A DNA stretch of 64,000 nucleotides from Syntrophomonadaceae bacterium (GCA_007119965.1 SKOR01000068.1:1-64000), one strand, 5' to 3'. Counted from the stretch's first letter, positions 37,843 through 48,423 are shown. Notes: generated by a model from the sequence alone, not told the origin. A program made the numbers and translations.

Positions 37843-39138
37843 TTAATTGCTGCCTCCTTTTACGGGCCGCAGGATATAAACAGTATCGAGTGTTATCCTT
37901 TCAGCTACAGCCTTAAGATCTTTCCGGCCGACCGCTTCAATGCCGGCAGTGAGCTCTTCTATAGTGTAAGTCTTTCCGCCGATCGAACTGTCCAGGTGAA
38001 AAGAAATCAGCTGGCTGGGACTATCCTGCTTTGAACGCAGCTGGTTTAACAAGCCGCGTTTTGTATTGTCAAGTTCAGCATCGCTAACCCTGCCTGCGAC
38101 AATGTCTTCAAGCTGGCGGTCAATTATCTCACGCGCCCTGTCCCGCTCATCATAATTAATACCTGCCGCTATAACCATCAAACCCTTGTGTTTTTCGAGG
38201 CGGGAGTGAATGTAATAAGCGAGCCCTGCATCTTCGCGCACATTCATAAAAAGTTTGGAATGGGGGAAACCGCCCAGGATACCGCTGTATACAAGCATCG
38301 CGCAGTAGAGTGGATCCTGGTAGCCCGTATAGGTACGGTAACCCAGGACCAGCTTGGACTGGCTAATCGACATCTCCTCTTCGTGAAAGCGCACCTGATC
38401 AACGGGGCGCATAATATCGGTGTCGTGCAGATTGCGCTGTTCGCCATTACGGGAAAAAGAGAAAACTTTTTCGGCTGCCTCCAGCACCTGTTTCTGTTCG
38501 AGATCGCCTATCACATAAAGATCAATCGGGTTGCGGGCAAACAAAGCGCGGTAATAACTGTACAAGCCTTTAGCGTCGACCTTATCATAATCTTCGATCC
38601 GCCCCAGCTTATAGACCCCGAAGTTTTCTTCCGCGCACATTAAAGAGAGGCAGCGCTCCAGGGCATAAGATATCTTGTCGTTAAGCATCGCCCTGATGTC
38701 TTTAATCAACTGGTTCTTTTCCTGCCTGACATAATCTTCCCTGAAAGCGCCGTCAATCACCAGCGGGTCGCCCACGACGGAACCGAGAATCGACATGCCG
38801 TCATGGAGCAACCTGCCGTTTTCGCCCAGAAATTTATCGTGGGCTGTCTCCATGGTAAAAGCGAGGATATGCCTTTCGCCGCTTTTAATAATATCGGTAC
38901 CGATATCGGCACCATAGAGATTTTCTAACTGGCGCTGCAGGGTCAGGTAATCGGGATAAAGGCGGCTGCCCTGCTCCAGCACAGAAGGCAGCAGGGCGTT
39001 TAAGGCAGCCAGTTCCGGGCTCAGCTCCTGGTGCAAAAACAGGCCCATCGTGATTGTTTTAAATTTACCGGTCGGCATAAAAATCAGCCTGACCCCGTTA
39101 TGCAGATAGTGATATGTATAGTCTGCTTGCAAAACCAA
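37843..39138 (-). CDS. M16 family peptidase-like partner lacking HxxEH
   Basis: 431 aa; M16 fold motifs (GILGGFPHSKLFMNVREDAGLAYYIHSRLEKHKGLMVIAAGI) but no HxxEH in the N-terminal domain. Confidence 0.85.
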   Translation of the reverse strand: MVLQADYTYHYLHNGVRLIFMPTGKFKTITMGLFLHQELSPELAALNALLPSVLEQGSRLYPDYLTLQRQLENLYGADIGTDIIKSGERHILAFTMETAHDKFLGENGRLLHDGMSILGSVVGDPLVIDGAFREDYVRQEKNQLIKDIRAMLNDKISYALERCLSLMCAEENFGVYKLGRIEDYDKVDAKGLYSYYRALFARNPIDLYVIGDLEQKQVLEAAEKVFSFSRNGEQRNLHDTDIMRPVDQVRFHEEEMSISQSKLVLGYRTYTGYQDPLYCAMLVYSGILGGFPHSKLFMNVREDAGLAYYIHSRLEKHKGLMVIAAGINYDERDRAREIIDRQLEDIVAGRVSDAELDNTKRGLLNQLRSKQDSPSQLISFHLDSSIGGKTYTIEELTAGIEAVGRKDLKAVAERITLDTVYILRPVKGGSN

Positions 39139-39407
39139 ACCTCCTCCGCGGTATTTAAAGATGCGCCGAAAACTTTTTCAGCCGGCCCCGGCCGGTTTCT
39201 GCTTTTCCGGCGCCTAAAAACTAATTCCATATTGCCCGGGCTTTTCCTGCCCGCTGCGAACTGTTCCGGGCACGGACTTAACTCCGGGCGATTAAAGCGC
39301 CTGCAGGAAAACGAAACATTTCAAGTCTTCCGGCTGCCTGCCTGGTGCTAAAAAACTTGCCTTACAGCCCCGGATAAGATATAAGTGATATTAAAGAGGT
39401 AGACATC

Positions 39408-40997
39408 ATGTATTTTAACACACTGGCGCTTCCCCTCATCTTTGCAGGCCTGATTATTCTGGTCTTTTCTTGCTATATCTGGAAATCCGGGACGACCCGG
39501 GGAGAAAAATCTTTTGCCCTGCTGGCCCTGTCAATCGCCCTGTATAACCTTGCCTATGCTATGGAGATTTCCTCAATTTCACTGCAAACGATGCTCTTCT
39601 GGATCAGGCTTGAATATATCGGGGCGTCCCTCATACCGGCTTTCTTCTGTCTATCTGCCCTTTACTATACCGGGAAAATCACCCGGCTGACAAGACCGGC
39701 AGCTGCGGCTATCTTTTTGATTCCGGTAATTACCGTAATCCTGATGCAAACCAATGAATTGCACAACCTGATTTACCAGAGCGCAGCCCTGAATACCGGG
39801 GGGCCTTTCCCGATCCTCGAAACGGAAAGAGGCCCCTGGTTCTGGATTCACAGCGCGTACGTTTTTATGGGCATTTTTATATCCAATGCCCTTTTTTTTC
39901 AGCTGTGGCTGAGCACTAACCGGGCTAACCGCAGGCAGATTGCGGTTGTCCTCTTCGGCTCCCTGATCCCCTGGATCGGTTTCCTGGTTCACCTGGCCAA
40001 GCTGGTCCCCTGGGCAATCGATGTCAACCCCTTCTTTCTTTCCCTCAGCGGAGTAATCATTTTCGGGGGGCTGGTGCGCTATGGGCTCCTGGACCTTATT
40101 CCAATCGCCAGGACCAGGCTGTTTGAAGAAATGCCCGATGGAGTTTTGATCCTGGACACAATGATGCGCATAGTCGATATAAATACTGCAGCAAAGCAAT
40201 ATTTAAAATTAGGCCCCAAACTGATCGGCAAAACGGCAGCCGAAGCACTGGGGCATTTGCCGGAAATTACTGAAAGATTAAGGCAATCGGATAAAAAATA
40301 CCGCTTTGAGGTGCAGAATCTTAACAGCGGCAAGCCGGCCTGGCTGCTGCTCGACTTTTTCCCCCTGCATAATAAAGGCGCTCTCTCTTACGGTCAGATG
40401 CTTGTTATCAGGGACATAACCGAACGTAAAATGTTTGAGGAGACCCTATACAACTTAACCATGACCGACGAACTTACCACCCTGTTTAACCGCCGCTACT
40501 TTATGCAAATGGCGGAAAAAGAATTGAACAGGACCAGACGTTACGGCCACGCCCTCTCCCTGGCCATATTCGATATTGATTTTTTTAAGAATGTAAATGA
40601 CTCATGCGGGCACAGCGCCGGCGACAGGGTCTTAATCACCCTCAGCCAGATCCTGAAAAAGAGGCTGCGAAAAACAGATACGGCCGCCCGCCTGGGCGGC
40701 GAAGAGTTCGGGCTTATCCTGCCCGACACCAACCTCGAAAACGCCTACGTCGTGACAGAAGACCTGAGAAAAGTAATTGCCGGCACACCGGTTTATTATG
40801 AAGGAAATAAAATTTCCTTCACGGTAAGCATTGGCGTTACCGCCTGCAGCCCTGGAACATTATATGTTGAAGAGCTGCTCAGGGCAGCCGATAAAGCACT
40901 TTACCGGGCAAAAGACGAAGGACGCAACCGCACGATCATAAGACCGGCAGACAGCAAAGCAGAAGGCCCATTTTCATCCCCAATTATTTCCGGATAG
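39408..40997 (+). CDS. Diguanylate cyclase with 7TM sensor, PAS and GGDEF domains
   Basis: 529 aa; N-terminal multi-TM, PAS, GGDEF (RKTDTAARLGGEEFGLILPD with RxxD inhibitory-site motif). Confidence 0.92.
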   Translation: MYFNTLALPLIFAGLIILVFSCYIWKSGTTRGEKSFALLALSIALYNLAYAMEISSISLQTMLFWIRLEYIGASLIPAFFCLSALYYTGKITRLTRPAAAAIFLIPVITVILMQTNELHNLIYQSAALNTGGPFPILETERGPWFWIHSAYVFMGIFISNALFFQLWLSTNRANRRQIAVVLFGSLIPWIGFLVHLAKLVPWAIDVNPFFLSLSGVIIFGGLVRYGLLDLIPIARTRLFEEMPDGVLILDTMMRIVDINTAAKQYLKLGPKLIGKTAAEALGHLPEITERLRQSDKKYRFEVQNLNSGKPAWLLLDFFPLHNKGALSYGQMLVIRDITERKMFEETLYNLTMTDELTTLFNRRYFMQMAEKELNRTRRYGHALSLAIFDIDFFKNVNDSCGHSAGDRVLITLSQILKKRLRKTDTAARLGGEEFGLILPDTNLENAYVVTEDLRKVIAGTPVYYEGNKISFTVSIGVTACSPGTLYVEELLRAADKALYRAKDEGRNRTIIRPADSKAEGPFSSPIISG

Positions 40998-41142
40998 TTG
41001 CCAGGGTTAAGGACAGTACGGAATATAATCGCTGCTGCGAAAATCTTGATAAATCAAGCACCGCGACCCATCCTGGAAATTATTGGTAAGGTTTGACTTG
41101 TCCCCGGCTTGATGGTATTATTGCAATGTAAAAATATACTAA

Positions 41143-41217
41143 GCGCCCGTGGTGAAAGGGATATCACGCAGGCCTCCGGAGCCTGAAGTCGGGGTTCGAA
41201 TCCCTGCGGGCGTACCA
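41143..41217 (+). tRNA. tRNA-Arg (anticodon CCG)
   Basis: Cloverleaf: GCGCCCG/CGGGCGT acceptor, CAGGC-CTCCGGA-GCCTG anticodon arm, GGGGTTCGAATCCC T arm, encoded CCA. Confidence 0.95.
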
Positions 41218-41226
41218 TACTGAAGG

Positions 41227-41257
41227 AGCAACCTGCTTACAGGTTGCTTTATTTTTT
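41227..41257 (+). terminator. Rho-independent terminator after tRNA-Arg
   Basis: AGCAACCTG-CTTA-CAGGTTGCT followed by TTATTTTTT. Confidence 0.85.
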
Positions 41258-41280
41258 ATCTGCAAAGGAGTTCTGAAACT

Positions 41281-43119
41281 ATGCCAAAAGTTAAATTTAC
41301 CCCCCAAAACAAAGTAGCCGAGGTTGAATCAGGCACAAATTTACTTAAAGCGGCAGACCGGGCCGGCCTCTATATTGAAGGCGACTGCGCCGGCAGGGGC
41401 ACCTGCGGGAAGTGCCGGGTTAAGATTACAGAAGGGGACCGGGTCGAGCCGACAACCGCCGAGAAGAAGCATCTTTCACCGGGAGATCTGGAAGCGGGAT
41501 GGGTTCTGGCCTGCCAGAGGGTTTTAGACCGGGATATTACCATAGAAGTACCTATCCAAAAAGATGCTCACCTGCGCAAAACAACCCTGGCCGGCGGAGT
41601 CGAGGAGTTAACTGCAGAACCGCTGGTTGAAAAAACGGCTGTCAAGCTGAGCCGCCCGGCCGTCAAAGACCAGACTGCTGACTTAGAAAGGCTGCTTGGC
41701 CGGCTGGAGAGGCCTGAACTCAACATTGAACTGCGCGAGCTTGCCCACTTACCGACCTTGCTGAGGGATAATGCTTACGCTGTAACAGCAGCTATTGCCG
41801 GTGACAGGATTATTTCGATTGAACCCGGGGATACCACCGATCAGATGTACGGGGTGGCATTCGATATCGGAACTACAACTATAATGGGTTCCCTGCTTGA
41901 CCTGAAAACCGCTTCTGTAATCGCCGTTGCAGCGACGACCAACCCCCAGAACGCTTACGGCGCCGATGTTATCTCACGGATTACCCATGCTTCGGAAAGC
42001 AGGGAAAACTTAAAGCAGCTACAGGAAAAGGTCATTGAAGCTGCCAACAAAATTATTAAAGATCTGCTCAGGCAAACCAAGGTTGCCCGCGACCGGGTTT
42101 ACGAAGTAACCGCTGTGGGCAACACGACGATGAGCCATCTCTTTATGGGCGTTGACCCCACTTTCCTGGCCCCTGCCCCGTTTGTTCCCGCTTACAGCCG
42201 GCCGCTTGAAGTAGAAGCTTCAGAACTGGGCCTGAAGGTCAACCCTGCCGGGCGGGTCACATTTCTGCCCAACATTGCCGGCTATGTGGGTTCGGATACA
42301 GTCGGGGTGATTATCGCCGCCGACATGGACCAGCGTAAAGACAACTGTGCCGCTATTGATATCGGCACTAACGGTGAACTGGTCCTGGCCGCCAACGGCA
42401 GACTGATGGCCTGTTCAACTGCGGCGGGGCCCGCTTTTGAGGGGGCCCAGATTAAACACGGCATGCGGGCGGCAGCCGGGGCAATTGAATCAGTAGATTA
42501 CAAAGAGGGTGAGATTAAGCTGGGCACGATCGACAACCTGCCGGCCTGCGGCATCTGCGGTTCAGGCCTGATTGATGCCGCCGCAGCGCTGCTTGATGCC
42601 GGCTTGATTGAACCGAGCGGACGCTTCGTTAACCCTGAAGAAAACCCTGAAAAGGTTCCCGATCGTTTTAAAAACAGGCTGCGCCGGGGCGAGGGCGGTT
42701 ATGAGTTTGTCCTGGTTACCGCCGAAGACTCCGACATTGACAGCGATATTGTCCTGAGCCAGGGCGACGTGCGAGAACTGCAGCTGGCCAAGGGGGCTAT
42801 TTATGCCGGGTTGATGATCCTGCTCAAAGAAGCTGAAATCGAAATAGATGACCTGGACCAGGTTCTGCTGGCCGGGGCCTTCGGTAACTATGTGCGCAAG
42901 GAAAGCGCCTTAACCATCGGCCTGCTGCCCCAGCTTCCGCCGGAAAAAATAGTCGCCGTCGGCAACGCCGCCGGGGACGGTTCGAGAATGGCCCTGGCTT
43001 CCAAAACAATCCGCGAAAGAGCCGGGAACCTTCCGCACCGGGTGGAACACCTGGAACTTTCAACCCGGCCCGACTTTCAGGATATTTTTATCGAAGCTAT
43101 GGCTTTTCAAAAAATTTAA
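41281..43119 (+). CDS. ASKHA-domain 2Fe-2S protein, RACo/RamA-like (DUF4445)
   Basis: 612 aa; N-term 2Fe-2S (CAGRGTCGKCRVKI...ACQ), GVAFDIGTTTIMGSLLDL, AIDIGTNGELVL, GICGSGLIDA. Confidence 0.9.
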   Translation: MPKVKFTPQNKVAEVESGTNLLKAADRAGLYIEGDCAGRGTCGKCRVKITEGDRVEPTTAEKKHLSPGDLEAGWVLACQRVLDRDITIEVPIQKDAHLRKTTLAGGVEELTAEPLVEKTAVKLSRPAVKDQTADLERLLGRLERPELNIELRELAHLPTLLRDNAYAVTAAIAGDRIISIEPGDTTDQMYGVAFDIGTTTIMGSLLDLKTASVIAVAATTNPQNAYGADVISRITHASESRENLKQLQEKVIEAANKIIKDLLRQTKVARDRVYEVTAVGNTTMSHLFMGVDPTFLAPAPFVPAYSRPLEVEASELGLKVNPAGRVTFLPNIAGYVGSDTVGVIIAADMDQRKDNCAAIDIGTNGELVLAANGRLMACSTAAGPAFEGAQIKHGMRAAAGAIESVDYKEGEIKLGTIDNLPACGICGSGLIDAAAALLDAGLIEPSGRFVNPEENPEKVPDRFKNRLRRGEGGYEFVLVTAEDSDIDSDIVLSQGDVRELQLAKGAIYAGLMILLKEAEIEIDDLDQVLLAGAFGNYVRKESALTIGLLPQLPPEKIVAVGNAAGDGSRMALASKTIRERAGNLPHRVEHLELSTRPDFQDIFIEAMAFQKI

Positions 43120-43256
43120 AGACCGCACTTATTTACCGTAGTGCCGGTGCCATGCAGGACTACAAAAGCAGCATGTAGAAATATTAAACTACCTGCCAAA
43201 AGTTATGCCATAATAGCTGCCTGCAGGTACAAATAAACTGCCGGGAGGTAATACTA

Positions 43257-43727
43257 ATGTTTTTAACCAGAGATATTATGGTAACCCCTGCAATAAGCGT
43301 CACAAAAGAACAAACCGTGAAAGAAGCCTTGCACCTGCTTGATGAGCACGGTATAAGCGGCCTTCCGGTTGTTGATCCGAATAACAGGGTAATTGGTATT
43401 ATTTCCGACACCGATATTATTCGGTACTCTCAACAGAATAAAATTGTTCCCCACACCAGGTCTTCTTTCCGGGTTTCACCTTTTTCGGAGGTGGATGAGT
43501 TAGCCAGCGTTCGCAGTGGTTTCGAAATGCTGCACAGAACCCTGATCGAAGAGGTAATGACTAAAAAAGTCTACACCGTTACCGAAGATACTCCAACCAC
43601 TGATGTGGCTAAGTTAATGGACCGCCGCAACATAAACCGAGTTCCTGTGGTGGACGGCGAAGGCATATTGATCGGAATTATAACCAGGGCTGACATGATC
43701 CATTACATGGCAAACCTGGAGAAGTAA
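43257..43727 (+). CDS. CBS-domain pair protein (copy 1)
   Basis: 156 aa; ISGLPVVDPNNRVIGIISDTDIIRYS, INRVPVVDGEGILIGIITRADMI. Confidence 0.92.
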   Translation: MFLTRDIMVTPAISVTKEQTVKEALHLLDEHGISGLPVVDPNNRVIGIISDTDIIRYSQQNKIVPHTRSSFRVSPFSEVDELASVRSGFEMLHRTLIEEVMTKKVYTVTEDTPTTDVAKLMDRRNINRVPVVDGEGILIGIITRADMIHYMANLEK

Positions 43728-43850
43728 GCTGTGAGCTATCAGCTGAGGCCGGCAAAGCATCCGTCCGGAAATTACCGGTAAGCCTGCCTGACGCGATTTG
43801 CTTGTCATACAGCTTAAGCGCCACACCTTAATATCCCAGGAGGTATAAAT

Positions 43851-44315
43851 ATGTTTAAAGCAAAAGACATCATGAGCGCTCCGGCGATCAGTATCAGCGG
43901 TGAGAAAACCCTTCAAGAGGCCATTGAAATGCTGGCCGAAAAGCGGATCAGCGGTTTTCCGGTTGTCGATAACCTCGGCAAAATCATCGGCATTATTTCC
44001 GACACTGATATTATCCGCTATTCACAGAAATTAAACATTGTTCCTCATACCAGCCTGTCCGGCTGGATATCTCCATACGCCGATATTGGAGACCTGGCAA
44101 GCATGAAGAAAGGCTACGACTTATTCGGTAAAACCACGGTTAAAGAAGTCATGACCAAAAAAGTCTATTCCGTTCACGAAGATGCAGATGCACCGGATGT
44201 GGCCAAGCTGATGAGCCGCCGCAACATTAACCGTATCCCGGTGGTTGACAACGACGGCAAGCTGGTCGGTATCGTAACCAGGGCTGACATGGTGCAGTGC
44301 ATGGCTAAATTTTAG
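43851..44315 (+). CDS. CBS-domain pair protein (copy 2)
   Basis: 154 aa; ISGFPVVDNLGKIIGIISDTDIIRYS, INRIPVVDNDGKLVGIVTRADMV; paralog of the preceding gene. Confidence 0.92.
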   Translation: MFKAKDIMSAPAISISGEKTLQEAIEMLAEKRISGFPVVDNLGKIIGIISDTDIIRYSQKLNIVPHTSLSGWISPYADIGDLASMKKGYDLFGKTTVKEVMTKKVYSVHEDADAPDVAKLMSRRNINRIPVVDNDGKLVGIVTRADMVQCMAKF

Positions 44316-44317
44316 CA

Positions 44318-45787
44318 TTGAGATCTGAGAGGCCGGCAGTGCAAAATAATCAGAAACAGCATGTTAAGCCAGGCGGTTTTCATAACCGCCTTTTTAAACT
44401 CAAATTGCTGGCTGCAATCTGGTCCGGTAAAATCCTGATTGCCTTAACCAGGGTCCTGGGCCGCGGGGGGACGACCCTGCCCGGCAGGGCAGCCCTGAGA
44501 ATTGCCCCCCGGCTTTTATCCTCGCTCTCCGCCCCGCTCCCGCAGGGCAGCCTGATCGTAACCGGCACCAACGGCAAAACCACCACCTCAGCCCTGATCA
44601 CCGCAATTCTCAAAAATGCCGGCTACCGGTGCATCAACAATCAGTCGGGATCTAACATGTCGTGGGGCGTAGCCTCGGCCCTGCTCGCAGCCGTATCATG
44701 GACAGGACACCTGCCGGGAAACTATGCTGTAATGGAGGTTGATGAAGGCGCTTTTCCCGGCGTGGTGAGCAGCATTAAGCCCCGTGGAGTAGTGATCACC
44801 AATGTTTTCAGGGATCAGCTTGACCGCTACGGCGAAGTCGACCATGTTCTTGACGCCATTAAAAAGGGACTGGAAATGCAGCCTGAAGGCTGTTTTGAAG
44901 TAATCAATGCCGACGATCCTTCACTGGCCGGCATTGCATTAAACAAAGCCAAAAAAAGGTGGACTTACGGCCTGGAACTCGACCTGCCCGCCGGCACCTT
45001 CGAAAATACCGGGCGGGACATGAAAACCTGCCCCATCTGTACTAAAAAGCTGAACTACGATAAAATTTATTTTGCCCATCTCGGCCACTACCACTGCCTT
45101 TCCTGCGGTTACAGGCGGCAGGATCCGGACGTAAAGCTGACTGGCAGCACAGCCAATCCAGACGGTTCATCATCAGTCAGGATCAGTCTTCCCGGCGAAA
45201 ATATTGCAGTAAATTTCCACCTTATGGGAACCTACAACCTCTACAACCTTTTAGCCGCCGTCACCTGTGCCCGGGCCCTGGATATTTCTACAACGGCCAT
45301 GAGAGGGGCCCTGGAGCAATCCACTCCCTCTTTCGGAAGAATGGAAATTTTTAAGCTGGAAAACAAAACGATAGTGATGGCTTTAATTAAGAACCCGGTC
45401 GGGGCAAATGAGGTATTAAGGACAATTCTGGCCCAAAAAAACCGGATCAACATCTTGGTGGCAATCAATGATAAAATTGCCGACGGCACCGATGTATCCT
45501 GGCTGTGGGATGTCGATTTTGAACAACTGGTTTCCATAGAAGATAAACTTTCCGGTGTGATGGTCTCAGGTCTGCGAGCCCGTGAGATGGCCGTGCGCTT
45601 CAAATATGCCGGGCTCGACACCGCCCGAATAGGGATTGAAGAGAATACCGCCGCGGCGATCGACAGGGCCCTGGAACAAACCTCTGAGGGCAGCAGGCTC
45701 TTTATATTGCCTACCTACACCGCTATGCTTGAAATGCGCCGCACTTTAAATAAAATGGGCCTGGGCAAGCCATACTGGGAGGAATAA
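44318..45787 (+). CDS. murT: Lipid II isoglutaminyl synthase subunit MurT
   Basis: 489 aa; Mur ligase P-loop VTGTNGKTTTSALI, Cys4 (CPICTKKL...CLSCGYR), DUF1727 C-terminus. Confidence 0.92.
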   Translation: MRSERPAVQNNQKQHVKPGGFHNRLFKLKLLAAIWSGKILIALTRVLGRGGTTLPGRAALRIAPRLLSSLSAPLPQGSLIVTGTNGKTTTSALITAILKNAGYRCINNQSGSNMSWGVASALLAAVSWTGHLPGNYAVMEVDEGAFPGVVSSIKPRGVVITNVFRDQLDRYGEVDHVLDAIKKGLEMQPEGCFEVINADDPSLAGIALNKAKKRWTYGLELDLPAGTFENTGRDMKTCPICTKKLNYDKIYFAHLGHYHCLSCGYRRQDPDVKLTGSTANPDGSSSVRISLPGENIAVNFHLMGTYNLYNLLAAVTCARALDISTTAMRGALEQSTPSFGRMEIFKLENKTIVMALIKNPVGANEVLRTILAQKNRINILVAINDKIADGTDVSWLWDVDFEQLVSIEDKLSGVMVSGLRAREMAVRFKYAGLDTARIGIEENTAAAIDRALEQTSEGSRLFILPTYTAMLEMRRTLNKMGLGKPYWEE

Positions 45788-45789
45788 AG

Positions 45790-46551
45790 ATGGCTGAAAT
45801 AATTATTTATCATCTTTACCCTGCGCATTTAAACCTGTACGGCGATCGGGGCAACATGCTCGCCCTCTGCCGCCGGGCGGAGTGGCACGGTATCGGTATC
45901 AAGGTAGTTCCTGTGCAGCCGGGCGGGAGCATTGATTTTGCAAACTGCGACCTGCTCTTTATGGGCGGCGGCCAGGACAGTGACCAGAAGCTGGTCGCCG
46001 GGGATTTAAAGGGGCGCAGCAGTGACCTGCGCCGGGCTGTTGAGGAGGGCATGGCTGTTTTTGCCGTCTGCGGTTCCTACCAGCTGCTGGGCCGGTACTA
46101 CAAAACCAGCCGCGGGGAGAAAATCGGGGGGTTGGAAATCGTTGATCTGTACACTGAAGCCGGCCAAAAAAGGCTGACCGGTAATGCTGTAATCAACTGC
46201 TCCCTCTGGGAACCGCCCGCTACCCTGGTCGGGTTTGAAAACCACGCCGGAAGAACATACCTCGGCCCGAACCTGCAGCCGCTGGGGGAAGTGCTGATCG
46301 GATACGGTAACAACGGGGCTGATAAAACAGAAGGCGCCGTTTACAAAAACGTAATCGGCACCTACCTTCACGGCTCACTGCTTCCAAAAAATCCCAGGTT
46401 GACTGATTTCTTACTGGAAAAAGCCCTCAGCTACCGCAACCAGGGTTTTAAACCTGCAAAACTGGACGATTCACTCGAAAACCGGGCCCATGAAGCCGCT
46501 ATCCGGCTGGCCGGCTCACGGCGCCACAGGCGGCTGTCGACCAGGGCCTGA
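45790..46551 (+). CDS. gatD: Lipid II isoglutaminyl synthase glutaminase subunit GatD
   Basis: 253 aa; class I amidotransferase VFAVCGSYQLLGRYY, GFENHAGRTYLG, GTYLHGSLLPKNP; adjacent to murT. Confidence 0.92.
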   Translation: MAEIIIYHLYPAHLNLYGDRGNMLALCRRAEWHGIGIKVVPVQPGGSIDFANCDLLFMGGGQDSDQKLVAGDLKGRSSDLRRAVEEGMAVFAVCGSYQLLGRYYKTSRGEKIGGLEIVDLYTEAGQKRLTGNAVINCSLWEPPATLVGFENHAGRTYLGPNLQPLGEVLIGYGNNGADKTEGAVYKNVIGTYLHGSLLPKNPRLTDFLLEKALSYRNQGFKPAKLDDSLENRAHEAAIRLAGSRRHRRLSTRA

Positions 46552-46576
46552 GGCACCTTGAAAGATCCCGAACAGG

Positions 46577-47533
46577 TTATTCCAGGAAATACTCAATTTC
46601 AGCTTCTTCATAAAGCGTCTGGACCAGCTGATTGATCACCGGGGGAACCCTGTCTTCAACCATAGCCTCTTTAACTTCAGCGCTGACATCTTCATAAGCT
46701 GCTGTTTCCGCTTCGCTCCTGCCAAGCACTTCAATGATATGAAAACCGAAGCTGGTTTCAACAGGCCCGCCGATTTCCCCTGCATCCAGGGAAAAAGCCG
46801 CTTCCTCGAATTCATCCACCATAGCGCCCCGGCCAAAATAACCCAGGTAGCCTCCGTCATCTTTATTGGAAGTATCGATCGAGTACTCCGCAGCCAGCGC
46901 TGCAAACTCTTCGCCTTCATCCAGGAGAGCAATCAGTTCCTCCGCGGTATCTTCGCTTTCAACCAGGATATGCCTTGCTTCTACCTGCTCCTCCTGATCA
47001 AAAAGGTAGCGGTGCTCTTCAAAATACTGACGGGCTTCTTCTTCCGAGGTGTCAATTTTTTCCATCGCTATCTTGCGGACCAGCAGGTTCAAACGGGCAT
47101 CATCCCTGAATGCATCGATGCTAATCCCGTATTGTTCAAGGACCATTTCAAACTGTTCCTGTTGGCCCTGGAAGCTTTCATCAATGATTGATTGGACTTC
47201 TTCGTCCAGTTCATCTTCGCTGACCGTAATCCCCTCACTTTCACCCAGTTGAATAATCAGCTTCCTGGTTATCAGTTGATCGAGCGCTTCTTGCCCGCCC
47301 TGGGCATACATTGCTTCAAATAATTCATCACGCATAATCGGCTCATCATTTACCGTTGCTATAATATCGTCATGCTGCGGCGCCAACTGTGCAGACGGCT
47401 GCCGGGCCACCATAACAGTCAGAACGATCACCGCTACCGCAAGGACTGCAATTACACCCAAAAGAAGCTGTGGTTTCATTAAATCCTGCAGGCGCCTACC
47501 TGTATCCTGTGTCTCTTTTTCCATAATATTCAC
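46577..47533 (-). CDS. Peptidyl-prolyl cis-trans isomerase, parvulin/SurA-PrsA type
   Basis: 318 aa; N-terminal TM, SurA-like N domain, parvulin domain (EARHILVESEDTAEELIALLDEGEEFAALAAEYS...GGYLGYFGRGAMVDEFEEAAF). Confidence 0.9.
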   Translation of the reverse strand: MNIMEKETQDTGRRLQDLMKPQLLLGVIAVLAVAVIVLTVMVARQPSAQLAPQHDDIIATVNDEPIMRDELFEAMYAQGGQEALDQLITRKLIIQLGESEGITVSEDELDEEVQSIIDESFQGQQEQFEMVLEQYGISIDAFRDDARLNLLVRKIAMEKIDTSEEEARQYFEEHRYLFDQEEQVEARHILVESEDTAEELIALLDEGEEFAALAAEYSIDTSNKDDGGYLGYFGRGAMVDEFEEAAFSLDAGEIGGPVETSFGFHIIEVLGRSEAETAAYEDVSAEVKEAMVEDRVPPVINQLVQTLYEEAEIEYFLE

Positions 47534-47550
47534 CCCTCTTTATTCCCTGT

Positions 47551-48423
47551 CTAAGGAATTATCTTATTCATCGGAAATTCCAGGATACCCTCTGCCCCGG
47601 CATCCTGCAGCTCACAAATTAAAGTACGAACTGTCTTCTCATCAACCACGCTTTCCACAGCGACCCATTCATCGGCACACAGGTTGGATATAGTCGGCTG
47701 GCGCAGGGCCGGCAGCAACTTAATCACATTGGTCAGGTTACTCCTGTGAACGTTCATTTTAAGCATTACTTTCTGCTCAGCCAACAGCGCCCCCTGCAGG
47801 AGGGTAACCATCCGATCTACTTTTTTCCGCTTCCAGGGGTCGTCATAGCTATTGTGGTTCATAATGACCCGGGGCGTCGAAACAAGGATTGTTTCAATAA
47901 TCCGCAGTGAGTTCGCTTTCAGAGACCGGCCGGTTTCTGTCAGTTCAGCAATGGCATCGGCCAGAAGGGGAGGTTTAACTTCTGTAGCTCCCCAGGAAAA
48001 AGAAACCGTAGCACTGACCCCTTTACCCTCAAGGTAGCGCCTGGTGCTTTCGACCAGTTCTGTGGCAATGCGCTTGCCTTCAAGATCTTCGGCTTTTTCG
48101 ATACCCGAATCCTGCGGGACTGCCAGGACGAGGCGAACCGGCCTCAGGCCGCGCTTGGAATAATGCAGATCGGTCAGCTCCTTAACATCGGCATCTGTTT
48201 CATTAATCCAGTCTTTCCCGGTCAGTCCGACATCGAGGACCTGATCTTCTACGTATTTCGGTATTTCCTGGGCCCGCATCAGGACACAATCGATTTCATC
48301 ATCATCGATGTAAGGATAGTATGAACGTTCCCCGATTTGGATGTTATAGCCGGCTTTTTTAAATATTTCGAGGGTTGTGTTCTGCAGACTGCCGGCTGGC
48401 AGGCCCAACTTCAGCTTATTCAT
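47551..48423 (-). CDS. hisG: ATP phosphoribosyltransferase, long form
   Basis: 290 aa; KLGLPAGSLQNTTLEIFKKAGY, DVGLTGKDWI, C-terminal regulatory domain. Confidence 0.92.
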   Translation of the reverse strand: MNKLKLGLPAGSLQNTTLEIFKKAGYNIQIGERSYYPYIDDDEIDCVLMRAQEIPKYVEDQVLDVGLTGKDWINETDADVKELTDLHYSKRGLRPVRLVLAVPQDSGIEKAEDLEGKRIATELVESTRRYLEGKGVSATVSFSWGATEVKPPLLADAIAELTETGRSLKANSLRIIETILVSTPRVIMNHNSYDDPWKRKKVDRMVTLLQGALLAEQKVMLKMNVHRSNLTNVIKLLPALRQPTISNLCADEWVAVESVVDEKTVRTLICELQDAGAEGILEFPMNKIIP

